NCBI RefSeq assembly: GCF_020735465.1
Contig: NZ_CP085935.1
Coordinates: 806,001 to 870,000 of the forward strand
DNA from: Collinsella stercoris DSM 13279
GTDB lineage: Bacteria; Actinomycetota; Coriobacteriia; Coriobacteriales; Coriobacteriaceae
Direction of reading: 5' to 3'
DNA length: 64,000 bases
Position numbers and translations under genes: made by a program. Of this stretch, positions 7,865 through 16,102 are shown one piece after another. Within the stretch, counting starts at the first letter, position 1; every line of letters starts with the position of its first letter. The notes beneath the pieces were generated by a model. The model was not told where the DNA came from. It did not search any database and saw only the letters and a list, made by a program, of their open reading frames with translations.

Positions 7865-9424
7865 CTACTTGGCGACGTCGACGGCGCGGCTCTCGCGAAT
7901 GACGACGACGCGCACCTGACCGGGGTACTCCATCTCCTCCTCGATCTGCTGCGCGATATCGTGCGCGAGCACGGCGGAATCGGCATCGGATACCTTGTCG
8001 GGCTGAACCATGACATGGACCTCGCGGCCGGCCTGCATGGCGTACGTGCGCTCGACGCCCTCGTGGGAGTTGGCGATCTCCTCGAGCTTCTCCAAGCGCT
8101 TGATGTAGTTCTCGGCGGATTCACGACGTGCGCCCGGGCGCGAGGCGGAAATGGCGTCGCCGGCCTGAACGAGCACGTCGAGGACGGTGTTGGGGTCGGT
8201 ATCGCCGTGATGGGCCTCGATGGCGTGGACGATCGCGGGCTTCTCGCCATAGCGGCGGGCGAGCTCGGCGCCGATCACCGCATGGGGACCCTCGACCTCG
8301 CGGTCGATGGCCTTGCCGAGGTCGTGCAGCAGGCCGGCGCGCTTGGCCGTGAGCACGTCCACGCCGAGCTCGGCGGCCATAATGGCGCACAGGTCGGCGA
8401 CCTCGAGGGAGTGGCGCAGCACGTTTTGACCGAACGAGGTGCGGTACCTCAGGGCGCCGAGGGTCTTGATGATCTCGGGGTGCAGATCGTGGATGCCCAT
8501 GTCGAACGCCGCCTGCTCACCGGCCTCGCGGACGCGCTGCTGCACGAGGTCGGAAGCCTTTTGATACATCTCCTCGATGCGGGCGGGGTGGATGCGGCCA
8601 TCGGCGATGAGGTTCTCAAGCGCCACGCGCGCCGTCTCGCGGCGCACGGGGTCGAAGCTCGAGAGCACGACGGTCTCGGGGGTGTCGTCGATCACGAGGT
8701 TGACGCCGGAGACCTGCTCGAACGTGCGGATGTTACGGCCCTCTCGACCGATAATGCGGCCCTTGAGCTCGTCGGAGGGAATGTGCACGGACGTGACCGT
8801 GACCTCGGCCGTGTGGTCGGATGCGCACCGCTGGATCGCGAGGGAGATGATCTCCTGGGCGGTCTTGTGGCACTCCGCCTTGACCTTCTGCTCGGACTCC
8901 CGAATGATGGTCGCGGCCTCGTGCGTGACCTCGCCGCGCACCTTGTCGAGCAACTCGGCATGCGCGTCCTCGCGCGTGAGCTCGGCGATGCGCTCCAGCT
9001 CGCTCGTCTGGCGGGCATACATCTCATCGAGCTCGCGAGAGCGCTTCTCGATTTGGCCTTGCTGGCTGGACAGCTGGTGCTCGCGCTTGTCGAGCGCGTC
9101 GTTGCGGCGGTCGAGCGACTCCTCGCGCTGCATGACGCGGTTCTCGAGAACGCGAATCTCCTTCTTGCGCTGCGCCTCCTCAGCCTCGGCGGCCTGCTTG
9201 TTCTGGATGATCTGCTCCTTGGCCTCGAGCAGGGCCTCCTTCTTGAGGGTTTCTGCGGCGCGCTTGGCATCAGCGACGACCTGCTCGGCTTCGCTGTGGG
9301 CGCTCTGAATCTTGGATTCCGCTTCGCGCACGCTGCCGTTCTTGGCGTTGCGCATGACCAGAACGGCCACGATGGCGCCAAGAGCGAGACAAGCGATGCC
9401 GACGAGCACAGACACGACGGACAT
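7865..9424 (-). CDS. rny: Ribonuclease Y
   Basis: RNase Y is a membrane-anchored endoribonuclease that starts mRNA decay. The 519-residue protein has one N-terminal membrane helix (about 3-24), a long Glu/Lys/Gln-rich coiled coil (about 30-200), a KH domain ([12 protein letters not shown]) and an HD domain ([12 protein letters not shown]). Length and order match the family. It has its own promoter about 160 nt upstream. The window also encodes RNase J and PNPase, so three major parts of a Firmicutes-style RNA-decay system lie within 52 kb. Confidence 0.97.
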   Translation of the reverse strand: MSVVSVLVGIACLALGAIVAVLVMRNAKNGSVREAESKIQSAHSEAEQVVADAKRAAETLKKEALLEAKEQIIQNKQAAEAEEAQRKKEIRVLENRVMQREESLDRRNDALDKREHQLSSQQGQIEKRSRELDEMYARQTSELERIAELTREDAHAELLDKVRGEVTHEAATIIRESEQKVKAECHKTAQEIISLAIQRCASDHTAEVTVTSVHIPSDELKGRIIGREGRNIRTFEQVSGVNLVIDDTPETVVLSSFDPVRRETARVALENLIADGRIHPARIEEMYQKASDLVQQRVREAGEQAAFDMGIHDLHPEIIKTLGALRYRTSFGQNVLRHSLEVADLCAIMAAELGVDVLTAKRAGLLHDLGKAIDREVEGPHAVIGAELARRYGEKPAIVHAIEAHHGDTDPNTVLDVLVQAGDAISASRPGARRESAENYIKRLEKLEEIANSHEGVERTYAMQAGREVHVMVQPDKVSDADSAVLAHDIAQQIEEEMEYPGQVRVVVIRESRAVDVAK

Positions 9425-9629
9425 GGCTACTCCTTAGGGTGTTTTAAGTGCATGGAACCACCGCCCGCCCAAAGCGGGAGGTGGGACATTTGCCGGATAT
9501 GGTCCACCAAGGGGGATTTGAAATCGGTCCGATAGAAGATATCGTCAATCTCATCGCCAAGGATGAGCGCATAGCAAACAAATGACAAACCCATCCTACG
9601 TTGAAGCAGGGATTTTGTCAAAAACTCAA
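9425..9629 (-). promoter_or_regulatory. rny promoter and long 5' leader with a GC-rich hairpin
   Basis: On the minus strand TTGACA (9621-9616) and TAGGAT (9598-9593) are separated by 17 bp, which is a near-ideal promoter. The predicted leader is about 160 nt. A GC-rich stem (CCACCTCCCGC against GGCGGGCGGTGG, about 9457-9483) lies 30-60 nt before the start and lacks a T-tract, so it is more likely a leader structure than a terminator. A 68-codon reading frame across the gap has no recognisable features and is not called. Confidence 0.7.
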
Positions 9630-10298
9630 TCAACGGGAGTCATCGATGCGCCGGCGAGCGGCTTGCGCCGCGACGCCGTAGGAGAAGCCCTTGCCCATGA
9701 GGTGGCGAACGAGCTTTTCGAACGCCCGGTCATCGGGCAGCGATTTGCGCGTAAGGAGGGCGCAGGCGCGCTCCAGATCGTCCTCATCGGTGAAGTACTC
9801 ATCGGGATATCCGGGGATGTCCTCGATCGAGACGCCGCGCAGCGAGAGCTCCCGCTCGATCTTTCTCTTCCCCCACCCCCGGCGCTTTCGCTCCTCGATG
9901 AAGTAGCCGGCAAAGCGGTTGTCGTCAATGAAGCGCAGATCCGCCGCCTTGGCGAGGCAGGCGTCGATCTCCTGGTCGCGATACCCGTACCGCTTGAGCT
10001 TGTCGCGCAGCTCGCCCGTCGCGTAATCCCTGCGCGAGAGCATCTCGGTCATGACGGAAAAGCAGATGCGCCCCTCAAGGGCGTGAATGGCGTCGAACGC
10101 CTCCTCCTCGGGCAGGGGCAAAGGTAGAGGGTCCGTCATGAGGACCCTGCCGACGCGCACGGGGACGACGATTTCGCGAACACGGCCACCGTCCATGATG
10201 CACGACACCTCGGCCATGGGCTTGTTGAGGGAAAACGAGCTCGAGGCGCGCTTCCGGTCGGGAAGACGCACCTCGAGCTCGACCATGCTCAGCGTCAT
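9630..10298 (-). CDS. recX: Recombination regulator RecX
   Basis: RecX binds RecA filaments and limits their activity. The 222-residue product contains tandem three-helix RecX repeats (RDYATGELRDKLKRYGY, then KRKIERELSLRG and DRAFEKLVRHLMGKGFS). The first ATG after recA, at 10298, lies 7 bp beyond the recA stop; a second ATG four codons on is an alternative, and neither has a strong Shine-Dalgarno site. Adjacency to recA means it shares the LexA-controlled promoter. The N-terminal 80 residues are not conserved in the family as far as I can judge. Confidence 0.9.
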   Translation of the reverse strand: MTLSMVELEVRLPDRKRASSSFSLNKPMAEVSCIMDGGRVREIVVPVRVGRVLMTDPLPLPLPEEEAFDAIHALEGRICFSVMTEMLSRRDYATGELRDKLKRYGYRDQEIDACLAKAADLRFIDDNRFAGYFIEERKRRGWGKRKIERELSLRGVSIEDIPGYPDEYFTDEDDLERACALLTRKSLPDDRAFEKLVRHLMGKGFSYGVAAQAARRRIDDSR

Positions 10299-10305
10299 GA
10301 GGGGC

Positions 10306-11403
<1,098 letters not shown>

Positions 11404-11430
11404 TGCTCCTCCTTGATGTTGTGTGCCTCG

Positions 11431-11459
11431 ATAGTACGCGAACGGGTGTTCGTGGTCAA
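11431..11459 (-). promoter_or_regulatory. recA promoter with LexA box in the spacer
   Basis: On the minus strand TTGACC (11459-11454) and TACTAT (11436-11431) are 17 bp apart. The SOS box CGAACgggtGTTCG (11439-11452) lies between them, the same architecture seen at the LysM gene and lexA. Confidence 0.88.
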
Positions 11460-11615
11460 TACCCTTGAGGGAATCCTAAGCCCCATCGTCCTGAAGTCCG
11501 TCCGTATGGTCTGCGAGACATCTGACACGCGTGAGACGGCAATCGAACACCCGCAGGTCAGGTATCGCGCGGCTCGGCATCAACCGCTTGTGTGGACGCA
11601 GGTTCTGCACGTAGA

Positions 11616-12119
11616 TCACATATCATCGCAGCGCTTGAGGAGCATCTGCAGCGCGCACAGGGCGGCGTGAGCGCGCACGTCGTTGCGAGAGCCCTCAAAT
11701 GAGCACCGTGCGCATGTCGCGCCGCGCCCGTCCGCAAGGCCGATGTACACGGTGCCGGCGGGGTCGTCGAGGGTGCCGCCCCCCGGCCCGGCGTACCCCG
11801 TGAGGCTGACCGCCATGTCCGCTTCGAAGAGCCCGCGCGCGCCGACGGCCATCTCGCGTGCGCACGGGTCGCTCACCGCGGAATGCAGGCGCAGCGTATC
11901 CTCGGAGACGCCGAGAACGCGCCGCTTGACGGCGTCGCAATACGTCACCGCTCCCCCGCGCAGCACGTCGCTGGCCCCGGGGATATCGGCGATACGCGCC
12001 GCGACGAGACCGGCCGTGCAGGACTCCGCCGTGGCGAGTGTCAGGCCGATACCTCGGGCGCGATCGACGAGCTCGCGTGCGGCGCACTCGATGCGCTCTT
12101 CCAACGTCATGGCATCCAT
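11616..12119 (-). CDS. CinA-family nicotinamide-nucleotide amidase (C-terminal domain only)
   Basis: The 167-residue protein is the stand-alone CinA C-terminal (PncC/YgaD) type that deamidates nicotinamide mononucleotide for NAD salvage. Typical motifs are TAESCTAGLVAARI and SLTGYAGPGGG. The N-terminal MoCF-like domain of full CinA is absent. ATG at 12119 has AAGGAG eight bases upstream. In many bacteria this gene sits between pgsA and recA, as here. A terminator just upstream (12143-12173) suggests that only read-through from pgsA, or an unseen promoter, supplies its transcript. Confidence 0.92.
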   Translation of the reverse strand: MDAMTLEERIECAARELVDRARGIGLTLATAESCTAGLVAARIADIPGASDVLRGGAVTYCDAVKRRVLGVSEDTLRLHSAVSDPCAREMAVGARGLFEADMAVSLTGYAGPGGGTLDDPAGTVYIGLADGRGATCARCSFEGSRNDVRAHAALCALQMLLKRCDDM

Positions 12120-12142
12120 GCCGTTCGCTCCTTACATGAAAA

Positions 12143-12173
12143 GCCCCGCGACCATGCAGGTGGGTCGCGGGGC
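12143..12173 (-). terminator. Rho-independent terminator after pgsA
   Basis: The perfect stem GCCCCGCGACC (12143-12153) and GGTCGCGGGGC (12163-12173), with a 9-nt loop, is followed on the minus strand by TTTTC. It separates pgsA from the CinA gene. Confidence 0.85.
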
Positions 12174-12194
12174 GGTGGCGTGCATGACCGCGCG

Positions 12195-12833
12195 CTACAC
12201 GCGGAAAATGATGTGGCGGGCGTTCCAGAAATACTGGGCACCCGAAACGACGGTGAGGATGACCGCTGCGAGCATCGACACACGGCAGAACGCGAGCAGG
12301 CCGCCCACGATGCCCGTCGCCACGCCGCCCTGGACGGAAAGGGCGATGAAGAGCAGGTAGGCGCACAGCGACACCATGGTGACCGCGGTCTTCCACTTTC
12401 CGAGCTTGTCGGCGGCGATGACCTCGCCGTTCGCGCTCGCCACCATGCGCAGCGCGCTGACGAGGAACTCGCGGAACATGATGATGAACACGAACCACAC
12501 GTTCACCAGGCCGTGCTCGAGCAAGATCAGCAGAGCGGAGAACACGAGCAGCTTGTCGGCGATGGGATCGAGGAACTTGCCGAAGTCGGTGACCTCTCCG
12601 CGCTTGCGCGCCAAATCGCCATCGACCTTGTCGGTGGCGCTGAGGACGAGGTACAAAACGAAGGCGACCCAGGCGAGAACGCCGGACGTCCCCGCGCCGC
12701 CGTTTGCCGACAGGCCGAACGACCACTCGCTCACGATCATGAACAGCGGGATGAAGACGATGCGCACGCAGGTGACCACATTGGCCGGCGTCCAGATGCT
12801 CGTGATCTCCCTGCCCTTGGCGTTGACGGCCAT
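12195..12833 (-). CDS. pgsA: CDP-diacylglycerol-glycerol-3-phosphate 3-phosphatidyltransferase
   Basis: PgsA makes phosphatidylglycerol phosphate, the committed step to anionic lipids, in the membrane. The 212-residue protein has several membrane segments and the full CDP-alcohol phosphotransferase signature: D68-x2-D71-G72-x2-A75-R76-x8-G85-x3-D89-x3-D93. It starts 3 bp after rimO, a pairing common in Actinobacteria and Firmicutes, and ends before a strong terminator. Confidence 0.95.
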   Translation of the reverse strand: MAVNAKGREITSIWTPANVVTCVRIVFIPLFMIVSEWSFGLSANGGAGTSGVLAWVAFVLYLVLSATDKVDGDLARKRGEVTDFGKFLDPIADKLLVFSALLILLEHGLVNVWFVFIIMFREFLVSALRMVASANGEVIAADKLGKWKTAVTMVSLCAYLLFIALSVQGGVATGIVGGLLAFCRVSMLAAVILTVVSGAQYFWNARHIIFRV

Positions 12834-12836
12834 CTT

Positions 12837-14174
12837 CTACTCCTCCACAACCTCACCGATGAGCTCATAGCAGAAGCTGTCGGTAAATCGAACCTGCAGG
12901 ATATCACCGACGGCGGCATCGGTCGCATCGAGGTGCACGGCACCGTCGGAATCGGGGGCCTGGAACCACGCGTGACCGATCAGCTCGAGGCCCTCGTCGG
13001 TCTCCTCGACGCCGTCGACGATGACCTCGGCGACCTCGCCCACATGGGCGGCCGTCGCCGCAAAACCGAGCGACTCCGCTAGGTCCATGGCCGCCTGGGT
13101 GCGCTCGAGCTTGACGTCCTCGTCGACCTGCCCGTCCATCGCGGCGGCACGCGTGCCCTCCTCGGGTGAGTAGGGGAACACGCTCGTGTAGTCAAAGCCC
13201 TCGCGATCCATGAACGCGAGCATCTGCTTGGCCTCATCGTCGGTCTCGGAGGGAAAGCCCACGAGGCTCGTGGTGCGGATGACCATGCCGGGGATCTCGG
13301 CGCGCAGCTTGGCGAACAGCCGCGTCAGCTCCTCCTCCGACCCGCTGCGATGCATGGCCTTGAGGATGCGCGCGTTGCAGTGCTGCACGGGGATATCGAT
13401 GTAGGGAAGGACCTCGGGCGTGTCGCGGATGGCCGCGATGAGCTCGTCCGTCATGCCCTCGGGCTGCAGGTACAGAACGCGGATCCACACGTTGGCGGGA
13501 CGTACCGCCTCGCTCACGGCGACCATGAGCTGGGCGAGGTTGGCGGGGCCCTCGACTCCCTCCGTGAAATCGGTGCCCCAGATGCCGGTGTCCTGGCCTA
13601 TCAGCACGATCTCACGCACGCCGCCGGCCACCAGCTCGCGGACCTCGGCGATGATGTCCTCAGCGGAGCGGGAGTGGTACCGACCGCGGATGTAGGGGAT
13701 GGCGCAAAAGCTGCAGAAACGGTCGCACCCGTCGGAGATCTTGACGTAGGCGACGGCGCTCTCGACGGTGCGCTTGATGCGCGGGACGTGCGGCAGGACG
13801 TCGCGCTCGACGCCGAGCACCCCGTCCATGACGGAGACGATCCCGTCCTCCTCATCGGCACGGACGAAGGCGGCGACCTCGGGGAGCTCTTCGGGCAGGT
13901 CGGCGCCATACCGGGATGGGACGCAACCGCACATCACGATGCGCGTGTCCCGCACGCCCTCGGCGACCTCCTCGGCGAGGGCGAGCGTCGTCTCGATGCT
14001 CTCCGACGTCGCCGACGCTAAAAACGAGCAGGTGTTGATGATGACGGCATCGGCTTGATCGGCCTCGAAGACCTCGTTGTAACCGGCGCCGTTGAGCAGG
14101 GAGCGCATGCGGTCGGTGTCGACCTCGTTCTTGGCGCATCCGAGCGTCACGTACAGAATGGAGGCGTGTGGCAT
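12837..14174 (-). CDS. rimO: Ribosomal protein S12 methylthiotransferase RimO
   Basis: RimO methylthiolates an aspartate of ribosomal protein S12. The 445-residue protein has UPF0004 cysteines C13, C49 and C84, radical-SAM cysteines C150-x3-C154-x2-C157 (DGCDRFCSFCAIP), and a C-terminal TRAM domain. The TLGCAKNEVDTDRM start separates it from its paralogue MiaB, also in this window. It lies 9 bp downstream of yajQ. Confidence 0.95.
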   Translation of the reverse strand: MPHASILYVTLGCAKNEVDTDRMRSLLNGAGYNEVFEADQADAVIINTCSFLASATSESIETTLALAEEVAEGVRDTRIVMCGCVPSRYGADLPEELPEVAAFVRADEEDGIVSVMDGVLGVERDVLPHVPRIKRTVESAVAYVKISDGCDRFCSFCAIPYIRGRYHSRSAEDIIAEVRELVAGGVREIVLIGQDTGIWGTDFTEGVEGPANLAQLMVAVSEAVRPANVWIRVLYLQPEGMTDELIAAIRDTPEVLPYIDIPVQHCNARILKAMHRSGSEEELTRLFAKLRAEIPGMVIRTTSLVGFPSETDDEAKQMLAFMDREGFDYTSVFPYSPEEGTRAAAMDGQVDEDVKLERTQAAMDLAESLGFAATAAHVGEVAEVIVDGVEETDEGLELIGHAWFQAPDSDGAVHLDATDAAVGDILQVRFTDSFCYELIGEVVEE

Positions 14175-14183
14175 ACCACGTTC

Positions 14184-14681
14184 CTAACGGTAGTTGGTGA
14201 ACTGGAGCGGCTGACCGTAGTCCTGCTCGCGCAGGAAGGCGATGACCTGCTGCAGGGCGTCCTTCGAGGCGCTCGACACGCGCAGCTTGTCGGCCTCGAT
14301 GGTCACCTTGACCTTGAGCTTCTGGTCCTTGATGTCCTTGTTGATCTTTTTGGCGGTGGCCTGGTCGATGCCCTCGACGATGCGGCCGGTCAGGCGGACG
14401 GCGCCGCCGGAGGCGGCTTGGGGATCGTCCCAGGAGACGGTCTTGACGTCGACACCGCGCTTGATGAGCTTAGACGACAAGATGTCGATGACCTGACGCG
14501 CCACGAAGTCCGCGGGGGCGTGCAGGGTGAACAGCTTGTCGGATTTGGAAAGCTCGATGGTCGCGCCCGAGTCCTTGAGGTCGTAGCGCTGCGAGAGCTC
14601 GCGGGCGGCCTGCTGGAAGGCGTTGTCGACCTCCTGCATGTTGACCTCGGACACGACGTCGAAACTGGAATCTTTTGCCAT
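14184..14681 (-). CDS. YajQ-family nucleotide-binding protein (UPF0234)
   Basis: The 165-residue protein matches the YajQ family along its length: MAKDSSFDVVSEVNMQEV at the start and the conserved FREQDYGQPLQFTNYR-like end. Family members bind cyclic di-GMP or other nucleotides in some species, but the role in this lineage is unknown. It lies between the RodZ-like gene and rimO on the same strand with short gaps and is probably cotranscribed. Confidence 0.93.
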   Translation of the reverse strand: MAKDSSFDVVSEVNMQEVDNAFQQAARELSQRYDLKDSGATIELSKSDKLFTLHAPADFVARQVIDILSSKLIKRGVDVKTVSWDDPQAASGGAVRLTGRIVEGIDQATAKKINKDIKDQKLKVKVTIEADKLRVSSASKDALQQVIAFLREQDYGQPLQFTNYR

Positions 14682-14716
14682 GGTGTGCTCCTTGCTGCTC
14701 GGGCTCTCTCATGCGC

Positions 14717-16102
14717 CTATGCGGCATTCGAGGCCGTATCGTTGCCTGCATCGCCGGCGGGTACGTCTATGCCCGCCGCCTCGGCCTCTGCGGCGGTCAT
14801 ATCCGGCGTGCCGTCGCCGTCGCTGTCGACGACCTTCTCATCTGATGAGTCCTTTTTGGGCGCGACGATCGAAACCTTGCCGACGCCCGAGACCTTGGTA
14901 TCGTAACGCACCTTCTCGCCGTTCTTTCGCACCGTGACGTCGCTCGGCGAATCGGTGGTGATGTCGATTTGGCTCGTGACGGTGAACTCCTGCTCGAACG
15001 GACCGAGGACCTGCTTGCCCAAGACGATCTTCCCGTCGAGCTTGACCTCGACCCAGGCGACGGCGCCCTTCTCCTTCACCGAGACCTTGACGATCGTCTC
15101 CTCGGGCTCGTCATCCGCCTCGGCGGAGGCGTCCTGGCCGTCCTCGCCGGCCTCGGGGTCCTCCCCCGCATCCTCGCCCTCGTCTTCTTCTGCAGGATCG
15201 TCGTTTGCCTTCTTGTCGACCTGCGAGACGGACGCGTCTGACGAGCCCGCGCGATCATTGGGAGCGGGCGCGCAGCCGCGCATCGCGAAGACCGCCAGGA
15301 GCACGAGGACGAGAAGGGCGATGACGCCGCCCGCAATCAGCAGACGGGGGTCGGTAGGAGGCGTCGGCGCGTTGCGCGCCCCGCCCCTCCCGCGGGGCGG
15401 GCGGGTTCCTCCCTGCCCGTAGTGCTCCGGGCGAACGCCGTGCGCATCGCGACGCGTACGTTCGTCGAATCCGTTCCCGTAGCGCTGGGCGGAGCCGCCG
15501 CCCGCACGGCGTGAGTCGCGCGCGGCGGGGCGGTTCTGGGCGCGAGGTGCGGTGCGAGGGTCGCCGCGGCGTGCGGGGTCATATGCGGCGTCACGCCCGT
15601 TCGTGCGCGATCGAAGCGTGGGGTCGTACCCGCGCGAGGAGGACCCCCTCCCCCCTTGCGCGGGGCGCAGGCGGGCCGAGGCCATGGGCTCGTGCGGCGA
15701 GGTCGATTCGGAAACGTATCCTGCCTGCTGCGGCCGGGAGCCGTATCGGGAGGGCGGGACCGAGTTGACCATCATGTAGCGCGCCGGCGCATTGGAGCTG
15801 CGCGGGCTCGCGTCGGCGGCCGCCTCCTGGAACCTGCCCACGCGCCTGCCGCTGCCGTGCTCATATTCATGCAGCGCGTCAAAATACGCGTCGACGACGT
15901 CGTGGGGGTTGAGGCCGAGGTAGCGCGCGTAGCTCGAGATCATTCCCTGGGCGTAGCCGCGAGGCGGCATGGCCGCGAAGTTCTCCGTCTCGAAGTACTC
16001 GATAATCTGCGGGCGGATCTTGACGATGTTCGAGACCTGCTGGATGGAGACGCCCATCTGACGACGGCGCTCAAGCAGCATGTCGCCGAAATGACGGCTC
16101 AT
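14717..16102 (-). CDS. RodZ-like protein: N-terminal HTH, membrane helix, DUF4115 domain
   Basis: RodZ links MreB to the wall-elongation machinery. The 461-residue protein has a Cro/CI-like HTH (about 1-75), a 170-residue Arg/Gly/Ser-rich linker, a membrane helix (254-275), an acidic Asp/Glu stretch (about 285-335), a DUF4115 beta domain (about 337-412) and a tail with the calcium-loop-like DSDGDGTPD (426-434). The linker and acidic stretch are much longer than in well-studied RodZ. It directly abuts ftsK. The mreBCD cluster is 25 kb away. Confidence 0.85.
   Translation of the reverse strand: MSRHFGDMLLERRRQMGVSIQQVSNIVKIRPQIIEYFETENFAAMPPRGYAQGMISSYARYLGLNPHDVVDAYFDALHEYEHGSGRRVGRFQEAAADASPRSSNAPARYMMVNSVPPSRYGSRPQQAGYVSESTSPHEPMASARLRPAQGGRGSSSRGYDPTLRSRTNGRDAAYDPARRGDPRTAPRAQNRPAARDSRRAGGGSAQRYGNGFDERTRRDAHGVRPEHYGQGGTRPPRGRGGARNAPTPPTDPRLLIAGGVIALLVLVLLAVFAMRGCAPAPNDRAGSSDASVSQVDKKANDDPAEEDEGEDAGEDPEAGEDGQDASAEADDEPEETIVKVSVKEKGAVAWVEVKLDGKIVLGKQVLGPFEQEFTVTSQIDITTDSPSDVTVRKNGEKVRYDTKVSGVGKVSIVAPKKDSSDEKVVDSDGDGTPDMTAAEAEAAGIDVPAGDAGNDTASNAA

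Noticed and set aside
9427..9633. A 68-codon minus-strand gene between recX and rny
   Set aside because: It covers the rny promoter and leader, has no ribosome site and no known motif.
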